Notes under the pieces: model-generated | Databases searched by the model: none | The model's input: the letters and a program-made list of their open reading frames with translations, nothing else | Told to the model about the DNA's origin: nothing | Assembly: GCA_963783175.1 (NCBI GenBank) | Contig: CAWANG010000010.1 | Location: 1-64,000 of the forward strand | DNA: 64,000 bases | Direction: 5' to 3' | From: Roseiarcus sp963783175 | GTDB lineage: Bacteria > Pseudomonadota > Alphaproteobacteria > Rhizobiales > Beijerinckiaceae | Made by a program: the position numbers and the translations under genes | In this document: positions 17,113 to 26,700 of the stretch, piece by piece | Layout of the letters: every line of letters begins with the position of its first letter | How positions within the stretch are numbered: position 1 is the first letter of the stretch

Positions 17113-18737
17113 CCGCCGTCGCCGCCCCGCTCGGCGCACCGAGCGGCGACGCGCCCGCCCCCGCGCCCATTACCTGCGCCGGCATCGCCGCTCACGCCAG
17201 CGGGGCCCGCTATATCCGCCTCAGCGCAGATTCGCTCAGGCCGTATATCGGCATCCTCGGCGTTCTCATCGGCGCGATCCTATCATTCACCGGCAGCCGC
17301 ATCACCACCTTCGGGCTCGCCGACGTGCGCGGCGGGCTGCACTTCGGATTTGACGAGGGCGCATGGATGACGACGAGCTTCGGAGTCGGGCAGATGCTCG
17401 TCGGCGTCGCCTGCCCCTATCTCGGCGCCATTTTCAGCGTCAGGCGAATCCTTCTCCACGGAATGGCGCTCCTGTTCGTCGCCTGCCTGCTCGGACCCTT
17501 GTCGCCCAACCTCGCCGCCTTCCTTACGGCGCAATTTCTCGCCGGCGTGGGCACGGGCACATTCATCCCGCTCACCATCGGCTTCATCGCCCGCAATTTG
17601 CCGCAGCGCCTCGTCGTCTACGGCCTCGCCGTCTATGCGATGAACTCGGAACTGTCGCAGAATGTCTCGGCCTCGCTCGAGGGCTGGTACACGGACAACC
17701 TGTCCTGGCGGTGGATCGAATGGCAATTTTGCGTAGCGGTGCCGGTCATGTTCGCCTGCATCTGGTACGGGGTTCCGCGCGAAAAAATCAACATCGCGCT
17801 GCTGCGCGACCTTGATTGGCCCGGCCTCCTCTATTCCGGGCTCGGTTTCGGACTTCTCTACGCCGGCCTCGACCAGGGCAACCGCCTCGACTGGGTCAAC
17901 AACGGCCTGGTCAACGGATTGCTCATGTCAGGCGCCTTGCTGACGCTCGCCTTCGTCGGGCGCGAACTCACCATCGAAAAGCCGTTCCTCAACCTTCGGC
18001 TGCTGGCGAGGGAAGGGATCGTGCCGATCCTGCTGATCCTCGCCGGCTTCCGCCTCATCATTCTCTCGACCGCCTATATCATTCCGACCTATCTCCAGGT
18101 GGTCCAGGACTACCGCGAGCTTCAGATCGGCGCGGTGCTGCTATGGATCGCGCTGCCGCAGTTTTTGATCGTGCTGCCTCTCGGCTGGCTTCTGTCACGC
18201 ATCGACCCGCGTTGGGTCCTGGCGCTCGGCGCGATTTTGATCGGCGTCGCGTGTCTCATGGGAACCCGCCTCACCCAGGATTGGGCTACCGACGACTTCC
18301 TGCCGTCGCAGATCCTGCAGGCGCTCGGCCAATCCTTCGCGCTGACCGCGGTCGTCGTTCTCGCGGTGAAGTCGATGAATCCCGCCGACGTCTTGACGAT
18401 CGGCACGCTGTTCCAGACCACTCGCCTTTTTGGCGGCGAGATCGGGACGGCTTTCATGCAGACCTTCGTTCGCGTCCGCGAACAGGTCCATTCCAACCTC
18501 ATTGGCCTGCATGTCGACAGCCTCGGCGGCATGACCGCCGACCGTCTCGCGGCCTATCGCAACGCCGTCGGCGCCCATACGAGCGACGCCGCCGCCGCGG
18601 CGGCGCGGGCGACCAGCCTTCTCGGCGCCGCCGTCGCGAAACAGGCCGCCGTTCTCTCCTACATCGATGGGTTTCTCGCCGCGGCCGTCGGCGCCTTTGT
18701 CTGCCTCATGTTCACCGCTCTGTTGCGGCGGCATTGA
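17109..18737 (+). CDS. MFS DHA2-family efflux permease, EmrB-like
   Basis: This 542-residue, roughly 14-helix drug:proton antiporter belongs to the DHA2 branch of the major facilitator superfamily. GTG at 17109 overlaps the adaptor's stop by four bases. Helix-rich stretches such as PYIGILGVLIGAILSFTGS and the loop-5 region FIPLTIGFIARNLPQR match EmrB-type proteins. The pair should export hydrophobic toxicants across the envelope together with an outer-membrane factor not encoded here. The last residues end LLRRH. No regulator gene is adjacent. Confidence 0.92.
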   Translation: MTAVAAPLGAPSGDAPAPAPITCAGIAAHASGARYIRLSADSLRPYIGILGVLIGAILSFTGSRITTFGLADVRGGLHFGFDEGAWMTTSFGVGQMLVGVACPYLGAIFSVRRILLHGMALLFVACLLGPLSPNLAAFLTAQFLAGVGTGTFIPLTIGFIARNLPQRLVVYGLAVYAMNSELSQNVSASLEGWYTDNLSWRWIEWQFCVAVPVMFACIWYGVPREKINIALLRDLDWPGLLYSGLGFGLLYAGLDQGNRLDWVNNGLVNGLLMSGALLTLAFVGRELTIEKPFLNLRLLAREGIVPILLILAGFRLIILSTAYIIPTYLQVVQDYRELQIGAVLLWIALPQFLIVLPLGWLLSRIDPRWVLALGAILIGVACLMGTRLTQDWATDDFLPSQILQALGQSFALTAVVVLAVKSMNPADVLTIGTLFQTTRLFGGEIGTAFMQTFVRVREQVHSNLIGLHVDSLGGMTADRLAAYRNAVGAHTSDAAAAAARATSLLGAAVAKQAAVLSYIDGFLAAAVGAFVCLMFTALLRRH

Positions 18738-18789
18738 CCGGCAGCGGGGACGCGTACGCCGACGCACGTTCAACCGAGGAGGTATTCGC

Positions 18790-19386
18790 ATGCGATCCGA
18801 CATCGTTCCAGGCGCGGTCTTCCCTGATTACGAGCTTTCCGACCACACAGCGAAACACCGCAAGCTGTCAGAGCTGCAAGGACAGCATCCTATGGTTCTC
18901 GTTCTCAGCCGCGGAGGCTACTGTCCCAAGGATCGCCGCCAAGCCGAGGGCCTTCTTCAACTCCATCGCGAGATGGAGGTCGGCTATTGCCGGCTCGTCA
19001 CAATAAGCACCGACAGCATTGTCGAGACGAATGAATTTCGTAGTGGAGTCGGCGCTCACTGGCCCTTTCTTTCCGACCCGAGGCGCACGATCCAAAAGGA
19101 CCTGGACATCGCCGAATATACCGACCCGGTCCACAACCCGATGATCCCGTATACGATTGTGCTCGAGCCGGGGCTCGTCGTTTACAAGATCTATAATGGC
19201 TATTGGTTCTTCGGCCGCCCGACGACGGAGGATCTCCGCCAGGATCTGCGTGCGGTCACCAGCAAGTGCCGGCCGGATTGGGACATCACAACGCCCGAAC
19301 TCAAAGCAGCCTGGCAGCAAGGCCAAAAGGAACGTTTCTATCCGTATGGCAAAACTTACGCCCAAACGATCGGCGAGCAGGATTAA
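18790..19386 (+). CDS. Peroxiredoxin/AhpC-TSA-like redoxin
   Basis: The 198-residue thioredoxin-fold protein begins MRSDIVPGAVFPDYELSD after a good ribosome site (CCGAGGAGG). The predicted peroxidatic cysteine is Cys45 in LSRGGYCPKDRRQ. This replaces the canonical PxxxTxxC context, so it belongs to the divergent AhpC/TSA branch and not classic 2-Cys Prx. A later Cys67 and a C-terminal Cys in TSKCRPDWD could resolve the disulfide. Coding upstream of 18790 in the same frame lies antisense-like over the permease end. It follows the efflux pair by 52 bases and may be read through from it. Confidence 0.8.
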   Translation: MRSDIVPGAVFPDYELSDHTAKHRKLSELQGQHPMVLVLSRGGYCPKDRRQAEGLLQLHREMEVGYCRLVTISTDSIVETNEFRSGVGAHWPFLSDPRRTIQKDLDIAEYTDPVHNPMIPYTIVLEPGLVVYKIYNGYWFFGRPTTEDLRQDLRAVTSKCRPDWDITTPELKAAWQQGQKERFYPYGKTYAQTIGEQD

Positions 19387-19456
19387 GAGGCGGACAGGCC
19401 AAGGCTGAGATTGGCGACCTTGTCGAGAAGGCCGGCGTTAACTGGATCGACGAGGG

Positions 19457-19654
19457 TTAAGCGCGCCCGAGATGCTCGAGCGCGTCCGCGGCAAATTTCT
19501 TGGTAAGCTCCCCCGCCGGCAGCTCCTGCGCAAGTGCGGCCGCTTGCCCCGCGTTGAGCCCGCTGAAGTCGGTAGAGCCCAGGGATTCTGCTTTCGCGCT
19601 CAAGGGAAAGAGGTCATACGCAGGCAGCGGAAAAGAGGGAACGCCGGTCGCCAA
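19457..19654 (-). pseudogene. C-terminal fragment of an unidentified protein
   Basis: A 65-codon frame ends at TAA with the protein-like sequence SGLNAGQAAALAQELPAG followed by a helical AADALEHLGRA tail. It has only a TTG as a start and begins exactly where the neighbouring oxidoreductase relic begins on the other strand. I read it as the surviving 3' end of a gene cut by a rearrangement. The parent family is not recognised. Confidence 0.3.
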
Positions 19655-20375
19655 TGGCCCCAGCTCCCGAGACGATGACGGTTGCCGCGCTGGGGGGCGG
19701 CTCGCATGTCAGCGTGCAGAAGCCGATGGCGATGACGCTGCCCGAATGCGATCGAATGATCGAAGCCGCTGCCGCGAGCGGGAGGCGTCTGGAAGTGTTC
19801 GAAGACTTTGTTTTCTACCCGCCGCTGGTCAAAGCCCGCAAATTGCTGCGTCGAGTGCGCGATCGGCAGCCGCTGCAATGTCGAATGAAGGTTGTGATGG
19901 CCGACCGCGCGCAGGCGGGCGCGTGCCGATGCGAAACAAGTCGCTGCCGCCATGCGCATGCTGCCGAGGGCCGCGGCGGCCCGATGGTGTTCGACCACGG
20001 CCACCACATGATGGCGGTGGCGCTGTGGCTTTTCGGAGAGGTGCGCGACGGGTTCGCGTGCATCGAGCGCACTGAGACCTCCGCCGGCGTCTATGATGCG
20101 CCTGCGACGTTGATCGTGGCGCCATGCCGACCCGCCGGTGCACGGAACATGGGATGTTTCGTTGGCGTTGAAGATGACTTTGCGGACTGACTACTATGCC
20201 GACGCCGAGCGTTCGAAATCCAGGGCGAGGAAGGCATAATCCAAGTCACGCGCTGCTCCGACCGCATGCTGGCGAACCCGCGCTCACGCTCTATCGAGAT
20301 GGCGAGGTACGCGCCTTCCACAACCTCGACACCGACTGGGGCGCGATCTTCAGGCGATCGAGCAGCCGCCGGTTT
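19654..20375 (+). pseudogene. Gfo/Idh/MocA-type oxidoreductase relic
   Basis: Pieces of a glucose-fructose oxidoreductase/inositol dehydrogenase family protein lie in order but in different frames. HVSVQKPMAMTLPECDRMIE matches the xEKPxA catalytic-lysine block, EVFEDFVFYPPLVKARKLL follows, then GPMVFDHGHHMMAVALWLFG with the histidine of the active site, and finally EPALTLYRDGEVRAFHNLDT in another frame. The N-terminal Rossmann domain is missing. At least two frame breaks separate the pieces, so this is real decay of a sugar or cyclitol dehydrogenase and not one sequencing slip. Confidence 0.75.
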
Positions 20376-20505
20376 GGCCAGTCGGCGGCGGCGCTTGCGC
20401 GCGAGCCTCGCTTGGCGTGAGCAGGTCCTGAGCCGCGCCGACCGGAAAGGCAATCCCGGCAGCCCCCACGACCTTGAGAGCTGGCGCCGAATCGATGCGG
20501 TCCAT
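20350..20505 (-). pseudogene. N-terminal remnant of an exported protein
   Basis: An ATG at 20505 has a strong ribosome site (GGAGGAAAAAACC) and encodes MDRIDSAPALKVVGAAGIAF...LTPSEARAQ, which looks like the leader and first mature residues of an exported protein, perhaps a gluconate 2-dehydrogenase subunit 3-like one. It stops after 51 codons inside the convergent oxidoreductase relic. The good start signal with no body behind it argues for truncation. Confidence 0.4.
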
Positions 20506-20632
20506 GGTTTTTTCCTCCGGCTGCCGTGTTTCAATAGAGGCTACACGAAACTGCTGCGGTGCGTGAGACGGTTCGTGGCCAATCGCAGATCCGCCCCTCC
20601 CGGCCGCGCGAGCAGCACGCAAGTGCAGTTCT

Positions 20633-20661
20633 TTGCGAAAATCAGAAATCCGTGCTATACT
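20633..20661 (+). promoter_or_regulatory. Element A promoter
   Basis: TTGCGA (20633-20638), 17 bases ending in GTGC, then TATACT (20656-20661) form a near-consensus sigma70-like promoter pointing to the GT8 gene at 21002. The same layout, including the GTGC before the -10 box, is found at 44661-44689 and 50995-51023 on the minus strand. Between it and the gene lie the conserved block (20735-20767) and the 21-bp array. Confidence 0.6.
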
Positions 20662-20734
20662 CTCTCGGTCGCAGGATCGGAGCCAAGTCACGCAAAACGC
20701 ACCTGCGACGAGGCGAAACAAAACCGAAAACTTC

Positions 20735-20916
20735 TCGTCATAATTGATTGAAAAGTCAGGATTTTGGAGAAGGAGATACGAGCGCCGCGTGATTTGGATT
20801 TTATTGCGCTGGGCTTGGATTTTGTTGCGTCTGGCTTGGCTTTCGTTGCGCCCGGCTTGGATTATGTTGCGGCGGATTTGGTTTTCATTGCCAGGGAGTT
20901 GGCTGCCGTCGCGGGG
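20735..20916 (+). repeat. Element A: conserved block plus 21-bp tandem array
   Basis: A block sharing ATTGAAAAGTC with element C (20735-20767) is followed by five 21-bp units of the type GGCTTGGATTTTGTTGCG plus three variable bases (20791-20811, 20812-20832, 20833-20853, 20854-20874, 20875-20895). A sixth degenerate unit ends at 20916. Each unit repeats one T/A tract, so tracts recur every two helical turns. No stop occurs in the frame that leads into the GT8 gene. Confidence 0.8.
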
Positions 20917-21001
20917 GCCAGGTCCACCGGGGCGAAAGGCTGCGTTGGCAAGGCTGAGAAGTCGGCGAGCCGACGCATCGAATAGGAAGAAAAGGGACGT
21001 C

Positions 21002-21964
21002 ATGCGAACCGCCTATTGCTTCACGCCGGACCGCGCGTTCTTTGCGCCGGCGGTGCGCGCCATCGCTTCGCTCATCGAGGCCGAGCCGGACGAGGCCCGA
21101 GAGATTTTCCTCGTCTGCGAGGCGAGCGACGCGCCGCCAGGCTTCGACAAGCTCGTGGGACGATTGCGCGATCGCATAGAGCTCCTCGCCATCGACTTCG
21201 CGCGCTTCGACAAGAGCATGAAGCCGAGCGGGCGCTTTTCGCGCGCCGTCTTTCGCCGCCTCTTTCTCGACGAGATTCTACCGGCCCGCTTCAAGCGGAT
21301 CGTCTCGATCGATTCCGACATGCTCATCGCCCGCCCCGGCCTCAAGCGGCTCGAAAGCTTCGATCTCGGCGGAAGGCCGCTCGCCGCCGCCTACGACATG
21401 ATATTTTACATGGACTTCAAAGGCGACGCGCTGGCGCGACAGTTTCAGAGAACGCGCCGCTCGCTCGGCCTTGCGCTCGACACGCCCTATTTCAACGCCG
21501 GCCTGATGGCGATCGACCGCGCCGAATGGCGCAGGCGCGCGCTCGCCGAGCGGGTCGCGCGAGCGCTTCGCGACACGCCCGAACGATTTCCCTTCAACGA
21601 GCAGGACGCGCTCAACGCGACGCTCCTGGGCGATTTCGCGCCGCTGTCGCCGCGCTACAACTTCATGGGCGACTTCTTCCTGCTCGACCTCGAGCGCCGG
21701 ATCGAGCCGATCGTGCTCCATTTCGTCAACGCCCCGAAGCCATGGGAGCTTGACCTCTGGCGCGGCGAGGCGCGGTTCGCCCAGAACTACCGCGACTGGT
21801 TCGCAAGTTCGCCTTGGCCGGAGCTGGCTCAGGCGCCGTCGGCGCCGCCGTGGCGGCGAAGCCGGCCGCCGCTCACTCGCGTGCGTCAAAACTTCGCCAA
21901 GCGCCTGGCGGCGTTCATCGACCGGACGCAATACATCGACGGGAAGTTGGCCTTCAAGGGCTGA
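21002..21964 (+). CDS. Glycosyltransferase family 8 protein
   Basis: The 320-residue product is a retaining GT-A glycosyltransferase of family GT8, which includes LPS galactosyl/glucosyltransferases. The metal-binding DxD is in IVSIDSDMLIARPG, YFNAGLMAIDRAEWRRR and NEQDALNATLLGDFAPL are the next family blocks, and the C-terminal His motif is in LHFVNAPKPWE. The donor and acceptor sugars cannot be told. ATG 21002 follows GGAAGAAAAGGG. The same frame is open upstream through the 21-bp array, but that stretch (repeated Trp-Ile-Leu-Leu-Arg-type heptads) is not part of the family. Transcription is likely from the element A promoter. Confidence 0.85.
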   Translation: MRTAYCFTPDRAFFAPAVRAIASLIEAEPDEAREIFLVCEASDAPPGFDKLVGRLRDRIELLAIDFARFDKSMKPSGRFSRAVFRRLFLDEILPARFKRIVSIDSDMLIARPGLKRLESFDLGGRPLAAAYDMIFYMDFKGDALARQFQRTRRSLGLALDTPYFNAGLMAIDRAEWRRRALAERVARALRDTPERFPFNEQDALNATLLGDFAPLSPRYNFMGDFFLLDLERRIEPIVLHFVNAPKPWELDLWRGEARFAQNYRDWFASSPWPELAQAPSAPPWRRSRPPLTRVRQNFAKRLAAFIDRTQYIDGKLAFKG

Positions 21965-22016
21965 AAGCGGCCGCGCGGATGGTCGGCGTTCGGGACATTT
22001 CATTGCGGAGAGGGAC

Positions 22017-22460
22017 TTGAAGGTGCAATTCTGGGTCATTGCGATGGCATGCGGCTGCTTCCAGGTCTTGCAAGCCATGACCAATGGGGCCGCGGCCAGG
22101 TCGGGCATCGGCGCGATCTGGGTCGGCGCCATGTCGGCAACCGTGACCATGCTGACGCTGGTCCTGGTGGCCGTCGCGATCTACCGTCTCCCTTTTCCTG
22201 CCCCGAACCTTCTCGAGGCTCAGTGGCTCAAGGCCGTGGCCGGCGGGATGATGGGCGCGTTCGTGCTCGCCGGCCTGACCTTCGTTGCGCCAAGGATTGG
22301 TCCGACCCAAACCTTCATTTTCTATTTTTTCGTCATTGCAGCCATGTCGGTGTTCATCGACGCCCTCGGCCTTCTCGGAACGGAAGCCAAGCCTTTGGCG
22401 GCTCGACAGCTTGTCGGCGTGCTGCTCGCCGGTCTCGGCCTCCTGCTCGTTCGCTCGTGA
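22017..22460 (+). CDS. DMT-superfamily YdcZ/DUF606-type membrane protein
   Basis: This 147-residue protein has about five transmembrane helices (FWVIAMACGCFQVLQAMTNG, ATVTMLTLVLVAVAIYRLPF, AGGMMGAFVLAGLTFVAPRIG and others), the length and pattern of YdcZ/DUF606 half-size drug/metabolite-superfamily members. The substrate is unknown. A TTG at 22017 after GGAGAGGG is chosen; GTG at 22023 is the alternative. It begins 52 bases after the GT8 gene on the same strand, so the two may be cotranscribed. Confidence 0.8.
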   Translation: MKVQFWVIAMACGCFQVLQAMTNGAAARSGIGAIWVGAMSATVTMLTLVLVAVAIYRLPFPAPNLLEAQWLKAVAGGMMGAFVLAGLTFVAPRIGPTQTFIFYFFVIAAMSVFIDALGLLGTEAKPLAARQLVGVLLAGLGLLLVRS

Positions 22461-22579
22461 ACGGGAAACCGCAAACCGGGCCGCATCCAGGCGGGTCGAT
22501 GGCGCGTGTGTGCGGCAAGACTTCGCCCGGCGCCAGTCGTTGCTGATCGACCGGACGCTATATATTGTTGCGCAGGCAG

Positions 22580-22635
22580 ATAATTAAGTATTGTATGGAT
22601 AAATAATTGTTACAGTTAAATAATAATTAAGTATT
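22580..22635. repeat. Pair of 13-bp direct repeats in AT-rich leader
   Basis: ATAATTAAGTATT occurs at 22580-22592 and again, identical, at 22623-22635, 43 bases apart. The surrounding stretch of about 75 bases is unusually AT-rich for this genome. It lies just upstream of the outer membrane protein gene, so the repeats may be regulator sites or a duplicated promoter segment. Confidence 0.55.
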
Positions 22636-22689
22636 AGCCGCCAGACTATCCTGAAGCGGGCGACCGCTGTGGCGATTCTGGGGTGGCCG

Positions 22690-23652
22690 ATGAAGGTTCT
22701 CTTTTCTCTCGCTTGCGCCGGGCTGACCGCGGCCGCCTCGCCGTCCTTAGCGGCCGACCTGTTAGGGACCGCTCCGCCGCTGACGATGCCCGCGAGCCAG
22801 GCCCCGACCTTGTTCGAGGCCGGCTCCAACTGGTACCTCCGCGGCGATCTCGGGGTCAGCTTCGACGAGGCGCCGACCATCTCGCTCTCGAGCATTTCGG
22901 CGCCGCCCCCCGGCCTCGTCGCCACGCCTTACACAACTCCGGCCGGAACGAACTGGTCGACCACCAACTTCACCGGCGGTCTCGGAGCGGGCTATCGCTT
23001 CAACGACTATCTGCGCTTCGACGCCACCTGGGATTACCGCACCGGCGCAGGGGGAACGCGTCAGACGACGCTGATCTGCCCCTATGCCCCAACGACCGGG
23101 GTCTACAGTCAGACGACCGGCCTCCCCGCAGGCAACCTTTACAATACGTCGGACATCTGCAACGGGACGACGAATATCAAGCAGTACAACAACGCTTTTC
23201 TCGCCAACGCCTATGTCGACCTCGGCACCTACGGCGGGTTCACGCCCTACGTCGGCGGCGGCCTCGGCCTCAACATGAACGTCCTGCAGGGAAGCTTCAA
23301 CGCGTATCAGACCGCCGACGGTCAGGCCTACGCGCCGTACCTTACGCCAGCGGGCGGGTTTCCGCAGATTTGGGTCAATCCGCAGGGCCAGCCAATCTCT
23401 CCGCAACCCGCCATCGCCTTCGGTCAGCAATACTGGAGCCGGTCGATAAGCTCGACCACTTACACTTTCGCCTGGGCGCTCTCGGCCGGGTTCGGCTTCC
23501 AACTCAATCCGAGCGCGACCCTCGACATCGGCTATCGCTACCTCAACAGCGGCGAGACTACCCGGCTCATCAACCCGCAAACCGGCTTGACACTCCGGCA
23601 AAACAGCGCCTCGCAGCAACTGCGCGTCGGCATTCGCTACGTATTGCAGTAG
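22690..23652 (+). CDS. Outer membrane beta-barrel protein
   Basis: This 320-residue protein has a Sec signal peptide (MKVLFSLACAGLTAAASPSLA, cut before ADLLG) and an opacity/porin-like barrel. NWYLRGDLGVSFDE opens it, alternating strands include GLGAGYRFNDYLRFDATWDYR and PYVGGGLGLN, and LDIGYRYLNSGETT and LRVGIRYVLQ close it. The GAGYRFNDYLRFD and DIGYRYLNSG motifs are common to alphaproteobacterial surface antigens (Omp25/31-like). A long Tyr/Thr/Asn-rich loop (about residues 120-180) probably faces outward. ATG 22690 is taken over 22669 because it starts the signal peptide directly. Confidence 0.85.
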   Translation: MKVLFSLACAGLTAAASPSLAADLLGTAPPLTMPASQAPTLFEAGSNWYLRGDLGVSFDEAPTISLSSISAPPPGLVATPYTTPAGTNWSTTNFTGGLGAGYRFNDYLRFDATWDYRTGAGGTRQTTLICPYAPTTGVYSQTTGLPAGNLYNTSDICNGTTNIKQYNNAFLANAYVDLGTYGGFTPYVGGGLGLNMNVLQGSFNAYQTADGQAYAPYLTPAGGFPQIWVNPQGQPISPQPAIAFGQQYWSRSISSTTYTFAWALSAGFGFQLNPSATLDIGYRYLNSGETTRLINPQTGLTLRQNSASQQLRVGIRYVLQ

Positions 23653-23736
23653 GGAGACAACGCGCGTCCCGCTTGACGCGCCGCAGGGTTTCAGCGTCCC
23701 ATCCGGCCCAAGCACCGTCCAAGGACGCCGGCCGTC

Positions 23737-26700
23737 ATGTTTCGGACCCTGATGACGTCGCGGCGGTTCGCGCCGCTGTTCTGGTGCCAGTTCTTCTCGG
23801 CGTTCAACGACAATTTCGTTCGCAATATGCTGGTCATGCTCATTCTCTTCCGCTTTGGCGGCGAGAAGACCAGTCTCGAGATCCTGCTCGCGACCATCGT
23901 TTTCATACTGCCCGCGATCCCGCTTTCGGCGCTCGGCGGCGAGCTCGCCGATTCGCATGACAAGGCGCTGATCGCCCGGCGGCTCAAATTCGCGGAAATC
24001 TTCGTTCAGATGATCGCCGCCGCCGGGCTCGCGTTTGCTTCGGCGGCGCTGCTTTATGTGGCGCTGTTCGGGCTCGGGGTCATCGCGGCGCTGTTCGGCC
24101 CGATCAAATATGGCATTCTGCCCGATCACCTCAGGCGCGAGGAGCTCGTCTCCGGCAACGCGCTGGTCGAGGGCGCGACCTTCGCGGCGATCGTCTGCGG
24201 CCTCGTCTTCGGCGGCCTGGCCGCCGCCCAAGGCCGCTCGGCGGCGGGCGTCGTCGCGCAGCTCATGCTGGTCGCCCTCGCCTGCTACGGCTCGCGCGCT
24301 TTTCATCCCGCCGACCGGCGTCGGTGCGCCCGGGCTCAAGGTTCACAAGAATGTCCTCGTCTCCACCTGGACGGTGATCCGCGAAGTGCGCGCCGACGAC
24401 CGCCAGTGGGTCGGGGCGATCGGCACAAGCTGGTTCTGGATGGTCGGCGCGGTGACGCTGTCGCTGGTGCCGGTCATCATCAAGCAGCGCATCGGCGGCG
24501 GCGTCGACGTCGAGATCGCGGTCAACCTGTTGTTCGCGATTGGCATAGCCGCGGGCTCGCTTGGCGCGGCGCTGCTTTCGCATGGGCGCATCGAGCTCGC
24601 GCCCGCTCCCTTCCTCCTCTTGGCGATGGCGGCGCTCGCGATCGACATGGGCGTTTCGACCGGCGCGATGTCGGTCGCGAGCGGCGAAATTCCGCTTGCC
24701 CAATTCTTCACGAGCGCGGCGGGCCTGCGGATCGCGCTCGAGATTCTCGTCTACTCGGCCGCCGCCGGCCTGTTCGTCGTCCCGATCTTCGCCGCGGTTC
24801 AGGCCTGGGCGGGCGAGGACCGCCGCGCCCGGGTAGTCGGCGCGGTCAATGCTCTCAACTACATCTGGATGGTCGGCGGGTCGCTCGCGACCATGGTCCT
24901 CCTCGAGCTGTTTCACCTGAGCGAACCGATGGCGCTAGCGGTCCTCGGCGTGGCCAATATCGCGGCGGCGATCTATTTCTTCCGCCGTCTGCCCGCGAAC
25001 ATCGCCGCCTTTTCGCTCCGCGCACTATGGCGGGTGCTGTTCCGGCTCGAGGTCGTGGGACGAGAAAACCTCGGGCCGACGACGGCGCCGAACGTGCTTG
25101 CGATCAATCACGTCTCATGGCTCGACGCGCCGATCGTCTACTCGCTCATGGATCCGCCGCCGCTGTTCGCGGTCGAGTCCGCTTTGGCAAAAAGCTGGGC
25201 GGCGCGGTTTTTTCTTCGCTTCGCCGAGGCGCGCGCGGTCGATCCCATCCGGCCGCTGAGCCTCCGCGCGCTCATTTGCGAGGCCAAAGGCGGACGCCGG
25301 CTCGCCATGTTCCTCGACACCCGCGCCGCGGTCAGCGGCCAGTCGATGACGACCTTCGACGCGGCCGGCTTGGTCGCCGACCGTAGCGGAGCGCTCGTCA
25401 CCCCGGTTCGGCTTGCCGGGGCCGAGCGGACAATGGCCTCGCGCATCAGCGCCGCACATGTGGGTCGGCGCCTGTTCCCGAAGGTGACGGTGACGATCCT
25501 CCCGCCGCGCCCGCTCGCCGCGCCCGTTGGAGCGCGCGGCCCGGCAAGGCGGCGAGCGGTTCGCCTGGCGCTTTACGATCGGATGTCGGACCTGCTGTTC
25601 GTGACCTTCGACATTCGCCGCACGCTGTTCGCGGCGTTCGAAGAGTCGGCCAAGGCGCGCGGTCTGTCGCGGGCGGCGGTCGAGGATCCGCTGAGCGGCG
25701 CGCTGACGTTGCGCATGTTTCGGATCGGGGTCGGCGTGCTGGCGCGGAAGATCGCGGCCCTGTCGCGGCCAGGCGAGACGATCGGCGTGCTGCTGCCCAA
25801 CGCCAACGGCGCCGCGGTCGCCTTCATGGCCCTGCAAGCCGCGGGCCGCGTGCCGGCGATGCTCAACTTCACCTCGGGCCCGCACAATCTGGCCGCCGCC
25901 TGCGAAGAGGCGCTCGTCCGCCTCGTGCTGACCTCCCGCGCCTTCGTCGACAAGGCCAATCTCGGACCCGAAATCGAGGCGATCGGGGCGCGGGCGCGCA
26001 TCGTCTGGCTTGAGGACATGAGGGCTGGCGCGACGACGATGGATAAATTCCGCGCCGCGCTGACCGCCGGGTCCCCGCTCGCAAGGCCCGAGCCCGACGA
26101 TCCGGCGGTCGTGCTGTTCACCTCCGGCTCCGAAGGCGCCCCAAAAGGCGTGGCGCTGTCGCACGCCAATCTCCTCGCCAACGTCGCCCAGATCGAAACC
26201 CGCTTCGATCTGAGGCTCACCGACATCTGCTTCAATCCGCTGCCGATCTTCCACGCTTTCGGCCTTACAGGGGGACTGCTGCTCGGCCTGATCGGCTCGA
26301 TGAAGGTCTATCTCTATCCGACGCCGCTGCACTATCGGCAGATCCCGGACCTCATCGACAAGGCCGGGGCGACCTTTTTGTTGGGCGCGGACACGTTCCT
26401 GGCCAACTATGCGCGCAACGCCAGCGCGTTCGGCTTCCGCTCGCTGCGCTACGTCATCGCCGGAGCGGAGCCGGTCAAGGCCGAGACACGGCGCCTCTAT
26501 GTCGAGAAGTTCGGCCTGCGCATTCTCGAGGGCTACGGCGTGACCGAGGCTTCGCCGGTGCTCGCCGTCAACTCGCCGGCGTTCAACAAGATCGGGACGG
26601 TCGGCAGGTTCTTGCCCTTCGTCGAACCGCGCCTCGAGCCGGTGCCCGGCATCGACGAGGGCGGCCGGCTCATTGTGGGGGGCCCGAACGTCATGATCGG

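Noticed and set aside
20791..20916. CRISPR array
   Set aside because: The 21-bp units are directly adjacent with no unique spacers, vary inside the unit, and no cas genes are present. The same holds for 44444-44548.
20764..20985. Small coiled-coil protein built of LDFVAxx heptads
   Set aside because: The same DNA repeat is read in a different register at the other locus, and the pattern is a by-product of a 21-base unit. No ribosome site or conserved register supports a peptide.
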